64,000 nt of DNA from Rhizobium sullae (GTDB taxonomy: Bacteria; Pseudomonadota; Alphaproteobacteria; Rhizobiales; Rhizobiaceae). The stretch covers positions 62,001 through 126,000 of the forward strand of contig NZ_CP104144.1 in NCBI RefSeq assembly GCF_025200715.1. The letters run 5' to 3'. Positions 27,940-37,118 of this stretch are shown piece after piece. A model generated the notes under the pieces. That model was not told the DNA's origin. It did not search any database and saw only the letters and a program-made list of their open reading frames with translations. A program made the position numbers and the translations under genes. Every line of letters begins with the position of its first letter. Positions within the stretch are counted from its first letter, which is position 1.

Positions 27940-29997
27940 CTACCTCCTTCGCCGGATGAGAGCGTCTGCGGCAACGACACCATGGTTTTCAGGGAGAACC
28001 ATCAATGGATTAATGTCCAGTTCTTCCAGCCACACGGCATTTTTTACGACATATTCTGCTGCTGATGCGACGGCTTTGACCACTATGTCGAGGTCGCTCT
28101 TCGCCGCGCCGCGATAGCCCTCGATGAGTTTCCTGATCCTCAGGCGCGAAATCGCTTCCAAGATCTCCGCTTCTGTTACCGGAAGCGTCAAAATGACGGA
28201 ATCTTCAAGCAATTCCACCAAAATTCCGCCCGCACCGACGGTTAAAGTCAATCCAAGGACCGGATCGCGTACCGCGCCGATGATCAGCTCGGCCACGGGG
28301 CGCTCGATCATCCGTTCAACCAGGTATCCGGCGGCGACATGGGCCATTTTCTGCGCTGCGTTTCGCACCGCTTCAGCATCCTTAAGGTTGAGCGCGACAG
28401 CACCGGCCTCGGTCTTGTGCTCGACGCCAAGCGCTTTCAGAGCGATGGGAAAACCGAGACGCTGAGCCTGTTCTGCTGCCTCGTCCGAACTCGGTGCGGT
28501 TGCACCAAGCGGAACGGAGAGACCGGCGGCAGACAGTTCCGCTTTGGCTTCCGCCTCGCTCAACGTCTCGATCTCGCCTGCGGTCAACGGTACATTGAGC
28601 AGTGGCAATGGCTGTGGGTTTTGCCAGGCTTTGCCGATGTTAGCGGCAATTTCCGCGGCGGCGACGGTTTCGCTGATGCCGCAGAAAGGCACGATGCCAT
28701 CCTCCATCAACAGCAAGGCAATCTCTTCCGGCATGTTCTCCGGCAATGTCGCCACGATACCGGCGCGCGCTTCGGTTCGTTTCGCGGCCGCCGCGACGGC
28801 ACTGACCGTCGTCATCCAGTCCGCTGTGTTGCAACGATCGCTCCGCGGAAAATCAAGGACAACCAGATTGAGGGCATAAGCGCCCTCGAACATGGCTATA
28901 AAGGCCTCCGACTGGCGGGTCAGATCGCCCCAAACGAAAGTGTGGTAGTCGAGAGGGTTGGAAAGGGCGACCATTTCACCCAGGCTGCACCTGAGAGACG
29001 GAAGCTGCCGGGGTTTCAGAGAGCGGAATTCCACGCCCCGGCTGACAGCGGCGTCGGCCATTAGCGAGGCTTCGCCGCCGGAACAACTCATGGAAGAGAT
29101 CGCATTGCTTTCAAGCGGGCCTGCTACGTGGAGAAGTTTCAGCGTTTCGATCATTTCCGGGAGGGTTGCCACGCGGCCAATGCCGAGGCGAGCGAGAATG
29201 GCATCGGCAACCGCATCGCTTCCGGCAAGGGATGCGGTATGCGAAATGGCGGCGCGCTGCGCCTGTTCGGATTTGCCGACTTTCAGCGCAACGATGGGCT
29301 TTTTCAGTTCCCGGGAACGTAAGGCAAGCTTCTCAAGCGCCTGAATGTTGCCGAATCCCTCGATATGCAGGCCGATGGCCGTGACGCGCGGGTCCTCGAT
29401 CACGGCGAGGGCTAAATCCGACAATCCGGTCTGCGCCTGGTTGCCGGCCGTCATCACATAACTGATCGGCAGGCCGCGCTTTTGCATGGTGAGATTGATG
29501 GCGATGTTGGAGGATTGCGTGAGAATGGCAACACCTCTTTCGACGCGCACCATTCCGTGCTGGTCAGGCCAGAGCAGGGCGCCATCGAGGCCGTTGATCA
29601 TGCCATAACAATTCGGTCCGAGGATCGGCATATTTCCGGCCGCTTCGACGAGATGATTTTGCAGTATCGCGCCATCGGCGAGTTCCGCGACCGCCTCGCT
29701 GAAGCCGGAAGCATAACAAACGGCGCCGCCGGCGCCTATGACGGCAAGCGAGCGTACGATATCGACAGTCAACAGCCGGTTGACGCCGACGAAGGCCGCG
29801 TCGGGTGCCGCGGGCAGCTCGCCCACTGATCGATAACAACGGCGCCCCACCACCTTCTCGAGCACCGGATGGACGGGCCAGATTTCGCCGGCAAATCCCA
29901 TGCGGTCGCACTGCTCGATGACCCGGCGCGCTTCGCGGCCGCCGAAGACGGCGATCGTTTGCGGTCTGATCAGTCGATCGAGCGAGCGTTGCGTCAT
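27940..29997 (-). CDS. ADP-forming acyl-CoA synthetase, probable (gamma-)butyrobetaine/carnitine-CoA ligase
   Basis: From the ATG at 29997 the 685-aa protein has an N-terminal CoA-binding domain (TIAVFGGREARRVIEQCDRMGF), a succinyl-CoA-ligase-like domain with the phospho-His candidate in ISHTASLAGSD, and a C-terminal ATP-grasp domain (GAGGILVELLEDS, LEELDINPLMV). Such enzymes form acyl-CoA with release of ADP and phosphate. Earlier starts would overlap the acyl-CoA dehydrogenase gene, which ends 4 bp upstream. In this cluster it would activate gamma-butyrobetaine, crotonobetaine or carnitine, a job done by the AMP-forming CaiC in enterobacteria; the substrate is inferred. Confidence 0.8.
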   Translation of the reverse strand: MTQRSLDRLIRPQTIAVFGGREARRVIEQCDRMGFAGEIWPVHPVLEKVVGRRCYRSVGELPAAPDAAFVGVNRLLTVDIVRSLAVIGAGGAVCYASGFSEAVAELADGAILQNHLVEAAGNMPILGPNCYGMINGLDGALLWPDQHGMVRVERGVAILTQSSNIAINLTMQKRGLPISYVMTAGNQAQTGLSDLALAVIEDPRVTAIGLHIEGFGNIQALEKLALRSRELKKPIVALKVGKSEQAQRAAISHTASLAGSDAVADAILARLGIGRVATLPEMIETLKLLHVAGPLESNAISSMSCSGGEASLMADAAVSRGVEFRSLKPRQLPSLRCSLGEMVALSNPLDYHTFVWGDLTRQSEAFIAMFEGAYALNLVVLDFPRSDRCNTADWMTTVSAVAAAAKRTEARAGIVATLPENMPEEIALLLMEDGIVPFCGISETVAAAEIAANIGKAWQNPQPLPLLNVPLTAGEIETLSEAEAKAELSAAGLSVPLGATAPSSDEAAEQAQRLGFPIALKALGVEHKTEAGAVALNLKDAEAVRNAAQKMAHVAAGYLVERMIERPVAELIIGAVRDPVLGLTLTVGAGGILVELLEDSVILTLPVTEAEILEAISRLRIRKLIEGYRGAAKSDLDIVVKAVASAAEYVVKNAVWLEELDINPLMVLPENHGVVAADALIRRRR

Positions 29998-30001
29998 CGG
30001 G

Positions 30002-31162
30002 TCACGCTCCGAACGGCCGCAGCAGATCGCGGCTGATGATGTGCCGCTGGATCTCCGAGGTTCCGTCCCAGATGCGTTCGACCCGCGCGTCACGCCAGAA
30101 GCGGGCAAGCGGCAGGTCGTCCATCAGCCCCATGCCGCCAAAGATCTGGATCGCTTCGTCGGTGACGCGGGCAAGCATTTCGGAGGCGTAGAGTTTCGCC
30201 GAGGCGATCTCTCGGTTGGCACCAAGGCTAGCATCAAGCCGCCAAGCGGCGGATAGCGTCAGCAGGTCGGCGGCGTCGATCTCCGTGATCATGTCGGCAA
30301 GCTTGAACGACACACCTTGATTGGCGCCGATCGGCCGGCCGAACTGCTTGCGCTCCGCCGCATAGGGCAGCACCATATCAAAAACGCGGCGTGCACGCCC
30401 GACGCAGGTTGCCGCGACCGTCAGACGTGTGCCGTAAAGCCATTCATTGGCGATGTCGAAGCCGCGATGGACTTCGCCGAGCACCTGGGATTTGGGCAGG
30501 TGGCAGTCGGTGAAGTTCAGGATGAGGTTGTGGTAGCCGCGGTGCGATATCGATTGATAGCCCTTGAGGATATCGAAGCCCGGCGTGTCGCGATCGACAA
30601 GAAAAGCCGTGATCTTCTTCTTGATGCCCTTGGGCGTCTCCTCTTCTCCGGTTGCCGCAAAGACGATAACGAAATCGGCGACATCGGCATGGGAGATAAA
30701 ATGCTTGGTACCATTGAGCACGAAATCGCCACCGTCCTGCCGCGCCATGCATTTCATTCCGCGCATGTCGGAGCCGGCATCGGGTTCGGTAATCGCCAGC
30801 GCGTCAACCTTTTCGCCCCGCACCGCCGGCAGAAGATATTTCTCACGCTGCTCGCCTTCGCAGGCCATCAAAATTCCGGAAGGGCGGCCGAAGAACACTG
30901 TCAGTGCCATCGAACCGCGGCCGAGTTCGCGCTCGACAAGAGCAAAGGTAACGTGGTCGAGACCGGCGCCGCCGATCTCCTCAGGAAAATTGCAAGCATA
31001 AAAACCGAGATCGATGCATTTGCGCCTGATTTCCTCGCCGAGTTCTGATGGAACGATACCAGTGCGATCGACCTCGTTCTCATGCGGATAGATTTCCGTC
31101 TCGACGAAGTCGCGGACCGTCTGGACGATCATCTCCTGTTCTTCGTTGAGCCCGAAATTCAT
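30002..31162 (-). CDS. Acyl-CoA dehydrogenase, probable gamma-butyrobetainyl-CoA dehydrogenase
   Basis: The 386-aa protein carries acyl-CoA dehydrogenase signatures (ALAITEPDAGSD, ERKQFGRPIGANQ, QIFGGMGLMDD). It would desaturate gamma-butyrobetainyl-CoA to crotonobetainyl-CoA, passing electrons to ETF; in E. coli CaiA runs the reverse step. The usual catalytic Glu of the YEGT motif is replaced by Asp (D366 in RIWDGTSEIQR), so the base may be shifted or weaker, or a substrate with a fixed positive charge may require it. It lies between the ligase gene and carnitine dehydrogenase on one transcript. Confidence 0.83.
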   Translation of the reverse strand: MNFGLNEEQEMIVQTVRDFVETEIYPHENEVDRTGIVPSELGEEIRRKCIDLGFYACNFPEEIGGAGLDHVTFALVERELGRGSMALTVFFGRPSGILMACEGEQREKYLLPAVRGEKVDALAITEPDAGSDMRGMKCMARQDGGDFVLNGTKHFISHADVADFVIVFAATGEEETPKGIKKKITAFLVDRDTPGFDILKGYQSISHRGYHNLILNFTDCHLPKSQVLGEVHRGFDIANEWLYGTRLTVAATCVGRARRVFDMVLPYAAERKQFGRPIGANQGVSFKLADMITEIDAADLLTLSAAWRLDASLGANREIASAKLYASEMLARVTDEAIQIFGGMGLMDDLPLARFWRDARVERIWDGTSEIQRHIISRDLLRPFGA

Positions 31163-31174
31163 GACTGCTTCCTC

Positions 31175-32665
31175 CTAGCGTTTTTGCCCGACATGGCGTC
31201 CGACGCCATCCGGTATGGGCAGTTTTGCGTGGACCTCGCTGATCGGCTTTATCTTGCTCAGCACCTCCCCCGGTGCGAGAGCGGCTTTTCCCGCCTTGGC
31301 ATCGACATGCAGCAGCATCTGTTCGGCGGTCGCAATCGCCTGGCCCGTCGCTGTGTCATGAATCGTGTTGAACAGATGCAGCCGCTTCTCGTCTGCTGAC
31401 AGAAGCTGGCAGGTTGAATGAATCGCCTGACCGAGCTTGGCTTCGCCGAGGTGGCGGATATGGGTCTCGACGGTGTAATAGCTGTGACCCCGCTCGACAT
31501 AGGCGAAATCGACGCCGATAAGGCGCAGCAGTGCATCCGATGTATCCCCAAACACCTGCAGATAGCGATGCTCGGTCATGTGCCCGTTGTAATCGACCCA
31601 TGCGGGGCTGACATTGGCTTCGACAAGCCTCAATGGCCGCGCGATGTCCTCGGGATGCTTGCGGCTGCCGCTGGCAGTCCAGAGCGTATGCTCGAAATCC
31701 TTGAGCAGCTTGCCGGCACCCCAGCCCTTACCGCCATGGCCGCCCTTCAGCGCCTGCAGGATGCCGACAAGATTTTCGTCGCGGATGCGCTCGAGCTCGC
31801 GGATTGACAATCCGTCCGCTTGTTCATCCGACTGCTGGCCGATCTTCTCAACAAGCGCGTCGTCGAGGTCGACGACGTCCATCAGCTTGGTCCAGTTCCA
31901 TTGCAGAGCCGGACCGAACTGGGCTAGGAAATGCCGCATGCCTGCCTCGCCACCGGCGATTCGGTAGGTCTGGAAGAGACCCATCTGCGCCCAGCGAAGA
32001 CCGAAGGAATAACGGATGACGTCATCGAGCGTCTCAACTGTGCAGATATCGTCATGGATTAGCCACAGCGCCTCGCGCCAAAGAGCCTCCAGCAGACGGT
32101 CGCCGACAAAGGCCTCGATCTCCTTGGCGATGTGAACGCCCTTCATGCCGATCGGTGGCAGCTTCTCCATCGCCACCTTGATGGCGCCATGGCTGGTCTT
32201 TTCACCGCCGACGATCTCGACGAGCGGCAGGAGATAGACGGGGTTGTAGGGGTGCGCCACGAAGAGGCGTTCCGGAAACCGCATGTCGCGCTGCAGGTCG
32301 GTTGGCAGCAGGCCTGATGTGGAGGACCCGATCAGCGCGTCGGGGCGGCAAGCCGCATCTATCTCCGTCAACACCTTACGTTTGAGGTCCAGTCTTTCCG
32401 GTACGCTTTCCTGGATCCAGTCGGCATCAACGACGGCTTCTTCAAGGGTCTCGCAATAAGTGAGCTTGCCGCGTGGTGGCTGAGGTGCCCCGGTCAGCAT
32501 GGCGTAAGCGCGCTCGGCATTGGCGATGACTTCGCCGACAATGCGGCTTGCCTCCGGATGCGGGTCAAAGACGTCGACATCAATGCCTGCAAGCAGAAAA
32601 CGGGCGATCCATCCGCCACCGATGACGCCGCCGCCGACACATGCTGCTTTGTTGATCTTGCTCAT
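31175..32665 (-). CDS. lcdH: L-carnitine 3-dehydrogenase fused to a betainyl-CoA thioesterase
   Basis: Residues 1-320 form a 3-hydroxyacyl-CoA dehydrogenase-type NAD enzyme (GGGVIGGGWIARFLLAG Rossmann motif, SSTSGLLPTDLQ, HPYNPVYLLPLVE), which oxidises L-carnitine to 3-dehydrocarnitine. Residues about 345-496 are a hot-dog thioesterase (VDYNGHMTEHRYLQVFGD), as in rhizobial carnitine dehydrogenases, where it releases glycine betaine from betainyl-CoA. The fused order is the known rhizobial form. It is 7 bp downstream of the BKACE gene, whose product makes betainyl-CoA, so the two ends of the reaction are coupled in one polypeptide. Confidence 0.92.
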   Translation of the reverse strand: MSKINKAACVGGGVIGGGWIARFLLAGIDVDVFDPHPEASRIVGEVIANAERAYAMLTGAPQPPRGKLTYCETLEEAVVDADWIQESVPERLDLKRKVLTEIDAACRPDALIGSSTSGLLPTDLQRDMRFPERLFVAHPYNPVYLLPLVEIVGGEKTSHGAIKVAMEKLPPIGMKGVHIAKEIEAFVGDRLLEALWREALWLIHDDICTVETLDDVIRYSFGLRWAQMGLFQTYRIAGGEAGMRHFLAQFGPALQWNWTKLMDVVDLDDALVEKIGQQSDEQADGLSIRELERIRDENLVGILQALKGGHGGKGWGAGKLLKDFEHTLWTASGSRKHPEDIARPLRLVEANVSPAWVDYNGHMTEHRYLQVFGDTSDALLRLIGVDFAYVERGHSYYTVETHIRHLGEAKLGQAIHSTCQLLSADEKRLHLFNTIHDTATGQAIATAEQMLLHVDAKAGKAALAPGEVLSKIKPISEVHAKLPIPDGVGRHVGQKR

Positions 32666-32672
32666 GGGCGCC

Positions 32673-33575
32673 TCAGCGGTTCCTCAATTTCAGTTTCTTC
32701 CGGACGTCCTCAGGCCCGATGATGCGGGCGCCCATTCCTTCGACGACCTGCACCGCCTTCTCGACAAGCTGGGCATTCGTCGCGAGCGCGCCCTTTCCAG
32801 CATAGAGGTTGTCTTCAAGCCCAACGCGGACGTTGCCACCGGCAAGCACCGCCGCAGCCGGATAGGCCATGGCGTTGCGGCCGATCGAGAAGGCGGAGAA
32901 GGTCCAGCTATTGGGAACGTTGTTCACCATCGCCATGAAAGTGTTGAGATCATCGGGCGCGCCCCATGGAATGCCCATGCAAAGCTGGATCAGCACCGGA
33001 TCCTCGATCAGGCCCTCCTCGGCAAGTTGTTTGGCAAACCAGAGATGACCGGTATCGAAGGCCTCGATTTCTGGGCGTACGCCGAGATTTGTCATCTTCT
33101 TCGCCATCGCACGGAGCATCGCCGGCGTGTTCGTCATGACGTAGTCGCCGAGACTGAAGTTCATCGTACCGCAGTCCAGCGTGCAGATTTCCGGCAGGCA
33201 CTCGGCGATGTGGGAGACGCGTTCCGTTGCACCTGCGATGTCGGTGCCTTGCGGATTGAGAGGTAGAGGGCGTTCGACATCACCGAAGATCAAATCACCG
33301 CCCATACCGGCCGTCAGGTTGAGTACGACGTCGATATCGGCAGAGCGAATGCGCTCAGTAACTTCCTTGTAGAGGTCGTTGCGGCGGCTCGCGGCACCCG
33401 TTTTCGGATCGCGGACGTGACAGTGGACAACTGCCGCCCCAGCCTTGGCGGCGTCGATCGCGGAATCCGCGATCTGCTTGGGAGTGATGGGAACGTGGCT
33501 GGATTTCGAAACCGTATCGCCGGCACCGGTTACGGCACAGGTGATGAAAACATCGCGGTTCATCGCAAGAGGCAT
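32673..33575 (-). CDS. BKACE family dehydrocarnitine cleavage enzyme
   Basis: The 300-aa TIM-barrel protein has the BKACE zinc motif HCHVRDP, the strand VVLNLTAGMGG and EAFDTGHLW with a further zinc Glu. BKACE enzymes condense a beta-keto acid with acetyl-CoA; in the carnitine branch 3-dehydrocarnitine plus acetyl-CoA gives betainyl-CoA and acetoacetate. Immediate linkage to carnitine dehydrogenase supports that member. GGGAGAAAA precedes the ATG at 33575. This is the first gene of the minus-strand series, facing the regulator. Confidence 0.9.
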   Translation of the reverse strand: MPLAMNRDVFITCAVTGAGDTVSKSSHVPITPKQIADSAIDAAKAGAAVVHCHVRDPKTGAASRRNDLYKEVTERIRSADIDVVLNLTAGMGGDLIFGDVERPLPLNPQGTDIAGATERVSHIAECLPEICTLDCGTMNFSLGDYVMTNTPAMLRAMAKKMTNLGVRPEIEAFDTGHLWFAKQLAEEGLIEDPVLIQLCMGIPWGAPDDLNTFMAMVNNVPNSWTFSAFSIGRNAMAYPAAAVLAGGNVRVGLEDNLYAGKGALATNAQLVEKAVQVVEGMGARIIGPEDVRKKLKLRNR

Positions 33576-33676
33576 TTTTTTCTCCCTCGTGTTGGGCCTA
33601 TTACGGGGGAAGATGGCGCGTCATGCTTTGCATTAACGGAAGTACTTGATACGTTATCGGAAATGATGGAGGCCTA
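33576..33676. promoter_or_regulatory. Divergent promoter region of the carnitine genes
   Basis: The 101-bp spacer between the BKACE gene and the GlxA-type regulator must contain both promoters. I see no strict palindrome; AAGTACTT at about 33640-33647 is a short dyad that could be part of an AraC-type site. GGAGG before 33677 is the regulator ribosome site. Confidence 0.5.
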
Positions 33677-34669
33677 ATGCTGACGCGATCCAACGATCGG
33701 CTGGATGTTGATCTTCTTGTCATGCCGGAGACGAACCTCATTCTGCTCGCTTCGGTGATCGAGCCCATGCGTGGTGCCAACCGGATTTCCGGCAGTGAGC
33801 TTTATCGATGGCGGCTTCTAACGCCTGATGGTTCGCCTGTGCTGACGACGAGCGGCATTCCTGTACCCGCCGCCGGTGGCTTTGGGACGGGGCGGGATGA
33901 GACACCGCTCTTCGTGCTTGCAAGCTACAATTGGCGCCGCAGCTCGACACCGGCATTGAAGATGCAGCTCTCTCAGGCGGCCCGTTACCGAAGCATGATC
34001 GCAGGCATCGAATCCGGAACATGGCTGCTTGCCGAAGCCAGCCTTCTCGATCGGCTGCCGGCGACGATACACTGGGAAGATTTCGATGACTTCTCGCTTG
34101 CCTATCCGCATGTGCGGGCGGTGAAGGAGCGTTTCGTCATCACAGGCAAGCGCATTACCACGGCAGGTTCGCTCCCGACCGTCGACCTGATGCTGGAGAT
34201 CATACGGCAAAGGCAAGGATACTCGCTGGCGCTCGAGGTCAGCCGGCTCTTCAGCTACGAGCAGGACTCCGTCCACAGCGAGACCCAGCTTTCACCTTCG
34301 GGGACAGGTCTGCACATGCGCGATCCTCGGGTCGCCCAAGCTGTACGGCTGATGGAGGAGAATATCGAGCAGCCTATCGTGCTTGCGCGACTGGCTCGCA
34401 GAGTGGGCATCGGTGCGCGCCACCTGCAGGGGCTCTTTCAGCAGAGCACCGGCGCGCCCCCGCACGTCCATTATCTGGCACTGCGCCTGAACGCAGCGCG
34501 GCGGAAGGTGATCGAAACCAAGGCGCCTTTTGCCGATATCGCGGCCGCGACCGGCTTCAATTCGGCTTCAGCATTTACGAGAAGCTATCGCGCGAGCTTC
34601 TCGGAAAGCCCCTCGGACACGAGGCGTCGTCTCCGGCGGCCGGTTACAGCATCGGAGGAACGGCCATAG
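33677..34669 (+). CDS. cdhR: GlxA family AraC-type regulator of carnitine catabolism (CdhR-like)
   Basis: The 330-aa protein has an N-terminal DJ-1/PfpI-like domain (LLVMPETNLILLASVIEPMR; ESGTWLLAEASLL, where the usual Cys nucleophile is not seen) and a C-terminal AraC helix-turn-helix pair (LARRVGIGARHLQGLFQ, FADIAAATGFNSASAFTRSYR). This is the CdhR architecture that activates carnitine dehydrogenase genes in Pseudomonas, and it lies divergent to them here. It probably senses carnitine or a product. The 3' end overlaps the convergent LysR gene by 26 bp. Confidence 0.87.
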   Translation: MLTRSNDRLDVDLLVMPETNLILLASVIEPMRGANRISGSELYRWRLLTPDGSPVLTTSGIPVPAAGGFGTGRDETPLFVLASYNWRRSSTPALKMQLSQAARYRSMIAGIESGTWLLAEASLLDRLPATIHWEDFDDFSLAYPHVRAVKERFVITGKRITTAGSLPTVDLMLEIIRQRQGYSLALEVSRLFSYEQDSVHSETQLSPSGTGLHMRDPRVAQAVRLMEENIEQPIVLARLARRVGIGARHLQGLFQQSTGAPPHVHYLALRLNAARRKVIETKAPFADIAAATGFNSASAFTRSYRASFSESPSDTRRRLRRPVTASEERP

Positions 34670-35528
34670 GCTGAAATGCGTCCCGTACCATATCGGCGAG
34701 CCCGCGTACGGCCTCGCTGGAATGATAGGGGTTTCGGCGCAGGACCACTCTGGAGGCATCGACCGGTGGGAACCCTTCCTCCGCAGTCAGCTCGCGGCAG
34801 CCCGGTGGTATGTTGCTGCGGGAGAGCGTGGTGACGGCAAGGCCCGCGGACGCGGCGTTCTTGAGCCCGGAGCTAGTATCGGCAACGAAGGCCACACGGT
34901 ACCTTCGACCCTGCAATTCCAGCGATCTGAAAGCGAAATCGCGCGCCCAGGTGGAATTGCGGTAGATGGCGATCGGCAGCGGCTCGAGGTCGTGGAGCCG
35001 GTGGACCTGGGACGTGACCCATACGGTCGGATCGACACAGAGGATTTCGCCCGCCGCCTGATTGCTCCAGTCGAAGACGACGGCGAGATCCAGTTCGTCG
35101 CGCTCCAGGGCCGCGAGATTGCGCGCTGTATAATCGCAGGAAACTGTGACCTCCACGGCTGGATGGCGGACGGCGAAAGCGGCAAGTGCGGCAGGCAGCA
35201 CAGTCTGGCTATATTCTTCGGGTATCCCAATACGCACCGGGCCATCGAGCGGTTTGGTCCGAATGGTCGCTGCCGCTTCGTCTAAAAGATCAATCACACG
35301 GCGTGCATAGGGCAGCAGTTGCAGGCCAAGGCGCGTTGGGATGACACCGCGCGCGCCCCGGTCGAAAAGGGTTTCCCCGATAGTTTCCTCAAGTTTCTTA
35401 ATCTGCGCGCTCACGGCCGATTGCGTCCGACCGACGGCCTGAGCAGCGGCAGAGAAATTCGAGGTCTTGACGACCACGAGAAATGTGCGCAGCAGATCGC
35501 TTTCGATGGGTTGACGCATTTTAGCCAT
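34644..35528 (-). CDS. LysR family transcriptional regulator
   Basis: The 294-aa protein has a winged helix at the N-terminus (LLRTFLVVVKTSNFSAAAQA, QSAVSAQIKKLEE) and a LysR effector domain. It is divergent from the EamA transporter gene and probably controls it. An inverted repeat CAGAGG-N7-CCTCTG at 35591-35609 lies between them and is a candidate site. ATG at 35516 (MRQPIESD) is an alternative start; neither has a clear ribosome site. Confidence 0.88.
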   Translation of the reverse strand: MAKMRQPIESDLLRTFLVVVKTSNFSAAAQAVGRTQSAVSAQIKKLEETIGETLFDRGARGVIPTRLGLQLLPYARRVIDLLDEAAATIRTKPLDGPVRIGIPEEYSQTVLPAALAAFAVRHPAVEVTVSCDYTARNLAALERDELDLAVVFDWSNQAAGEILCVDPTVWVTSQVHRLHDLEPLPIAIYRNSTWARDFAFRSLELQGRRYRVAFVADTSSGLKNAASAGLAVTTLSRSNIPPGCRELTAEEGFPPVDASRVVLRRNPYHSSEAVRGLADMVRDAFQPMAVPPML

Positions 35529-35623
35529 AAGAAAATCCGATGGCAGTCATCTCAACTATTCGTTTGCCTGATGTCAAGAACAAGCGCAATCAGAGGCATC
35601 AGACCTCTGGTTCGGGAAAACCG

Positions 35624-36517
35624 ATGTCATCCCAAACAGGCGCCCGTCCGTTCGGCCTCAGCGAGCATGACAAGGGCGTGATTCTTGTCGCCGCCGCGAC
35701 GCTCGCTTGGAGCGCAAGCGGCGTCTACTCGCGACTGCTGACGACCGATGCTTTGACAGCGATCGCGTGGCGGTCATTGTTCGGGGGACTGTTCCTTCTC
35801 ATTCCGAGCTTCTTCCTCGAAGGAGGAATGTCCAAGCGGCAGTGGCGCTCGGTCTTGCGCCCATCAGGTCTCGCGATGATCGCCTGCCAGACCTTCAGCC
35901 AGGCATGTTTCATCGGCGCACTTTATACGACGAGCGTGGCGAATGTCGCCGTCATCTACGCGACAGCCCCGTTCATCGCGGCCCTGCTGGGCTGGCTTTT
36001 GCTGAGGGAGCGCGTGGCGAGGCGCACGATGGCCGCAGGCGCCGTCTGCCTGCTCGGCGTGATGGTCATCGTCGGTTCATCAGTCGGGGGCGGCACGGGT
36101 CTCGGCGATCTGCTGGCACTGGGTATGACGGCCTCTTTTGCGATGATCATCGTCATTCCCCGGATCAACCCGGGCGTGCCGAGTCTGCCCTCCACTATCG
36201 TCAGCGCCTTTCTCACGCTGGCGCTCTTTGCGCCCTTCGGCTCGGTCGGCTCCCTCGATTTCCACAACTGGATCGTCCTCGCTGCATTTGGCGCAACCAA
36301 TTTCTCCATCGCTCTCGTACTCTTCCTCGCCGGCGCAAGACATATGCCTCCCGCTAAAGCTGCGCTTATCGGAACATTGGAGATCGTCCTCACTCCGATG
36401 TGGGTATGGCTCTTCTTCGCGGAACGTCCGCCTGCTGCGACTTTCGCCGGTGGCGCACTGATCTTGGTCGCTGTGGTTTGGCATATCCTAGTGGAAGCCA
36501 GGCGTGGTGGGCGTTAG
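35624..36517 (+). CDS. EamA/DMT family transporter
   Basis: The 297-aa protein has ten hydrophobic segments in two EamA repeats (LAWSASGVYSRLL..., and FGATNFSIALVLFLAGARHMPPAKAALIGTLEIVLTPMWVW). These inner-membrane proteins export or import small metabolites. I prefer the ATG at 35624: the in-frame ATG at 35540 would leave only 11 bp to the divergent LysR gene, too little for promoters. Substrate unknown. Confidence 0.85.
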   Translation: MSSQTGARPFGLSEHDKGVILVAAATLAWSASGVYSRLLTTDALTAIAWRSLFGGLFLLIPSFFLEGGMSKRQWRSVLRPSGLAMIACQTFSQACFIGALYTTSVANVAVIYATAPFIAALLGWLLLRERVARRTMAAGAVCLLGVMVIVGSSVGGGTGLGDLLALGMTASFAMIIVIPRINPGVPSLPSTIVSAFLTLALFAPFGSVGSLDFHNWIVLAAFGATNFSIALVLFLAGARHMPPAKAALIGTLEIVLTPMWVWLFFAERPPAATFAGGALILVAVVWHILVEARRGGR

Positions 36518-36530
36518 CAGCGAGCGCTGG

Positions 36531-37113
36531 TCACTGGATGACAATCGCTCTGTCGCCGAATTCGGTCGCAACGGCGAGGTGCGGTTTTTTGGCGACATCT
36601 CGTCGGAGCCGGCGTCGGTGGCGTCGATGATCGCCAAGCTTTCCAAGCGCGGAGCCAAGCTTCATTTTTCTCCTGCGTCATGGCCGGGTCTATACCGGCC
36701 GCACGCCATGGACGCGCGCTCATGTCCGATGGCTGGCGCGCCAGGCCTTCGATCATCCCGCCCACCACATCCTGTTGGCGGAATATTGCCAAGCCATCGA
36801 GGATGCCGGCGTGCGTCTGGACAGGTTGACCAAGCTGGTGGTCGAGACCGCGGCATCCTGGTCGATGGCCCCGGTTGTGGCCGCCTACCAGGCGATGCGC
36901 GGCGTTGCGTTCATGACAGCGGTCACCTTTGTCGTCGAAATCGGCGATGTCCGGCGCTTTGATAATCCTCGCCAGCTGATGGCGTATCTCGGTCTCGTGC
37001 CATCGGAAAGCTCAACCGGCGAACGGGTCAAACGTGGTGGGGTCACCAAGGCAGGCAACACAAGGGCGCGTCGGGTCCTCATCGAAGGCGCCTGGACATA
37101 TCGCTTCCCGGCT
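36531..37113 (+). pseudogene. IS110/IS116 family transposase remnant
   Basis: A short N-terminal part (RNGEVRFFGDISSEPAS, to about 36670) is joined by a deletion and frame change to a C-terminal part from 36709 (WTRAHVRWLARQAFDHPAHH..., then the transposase_20 region MRGVAFMTAVTFVVEIGDVRRF and LMAYLGLVPSESS). The remaining C-terminus is lost at the junction with the fic fragment near 37115. The catalytic centre is incomplete, so it is inactive. It marks a past insertion at the right edge of the carnitine region. Confidence 0.82.
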
Positions 37114-37118
37114 CGCGT

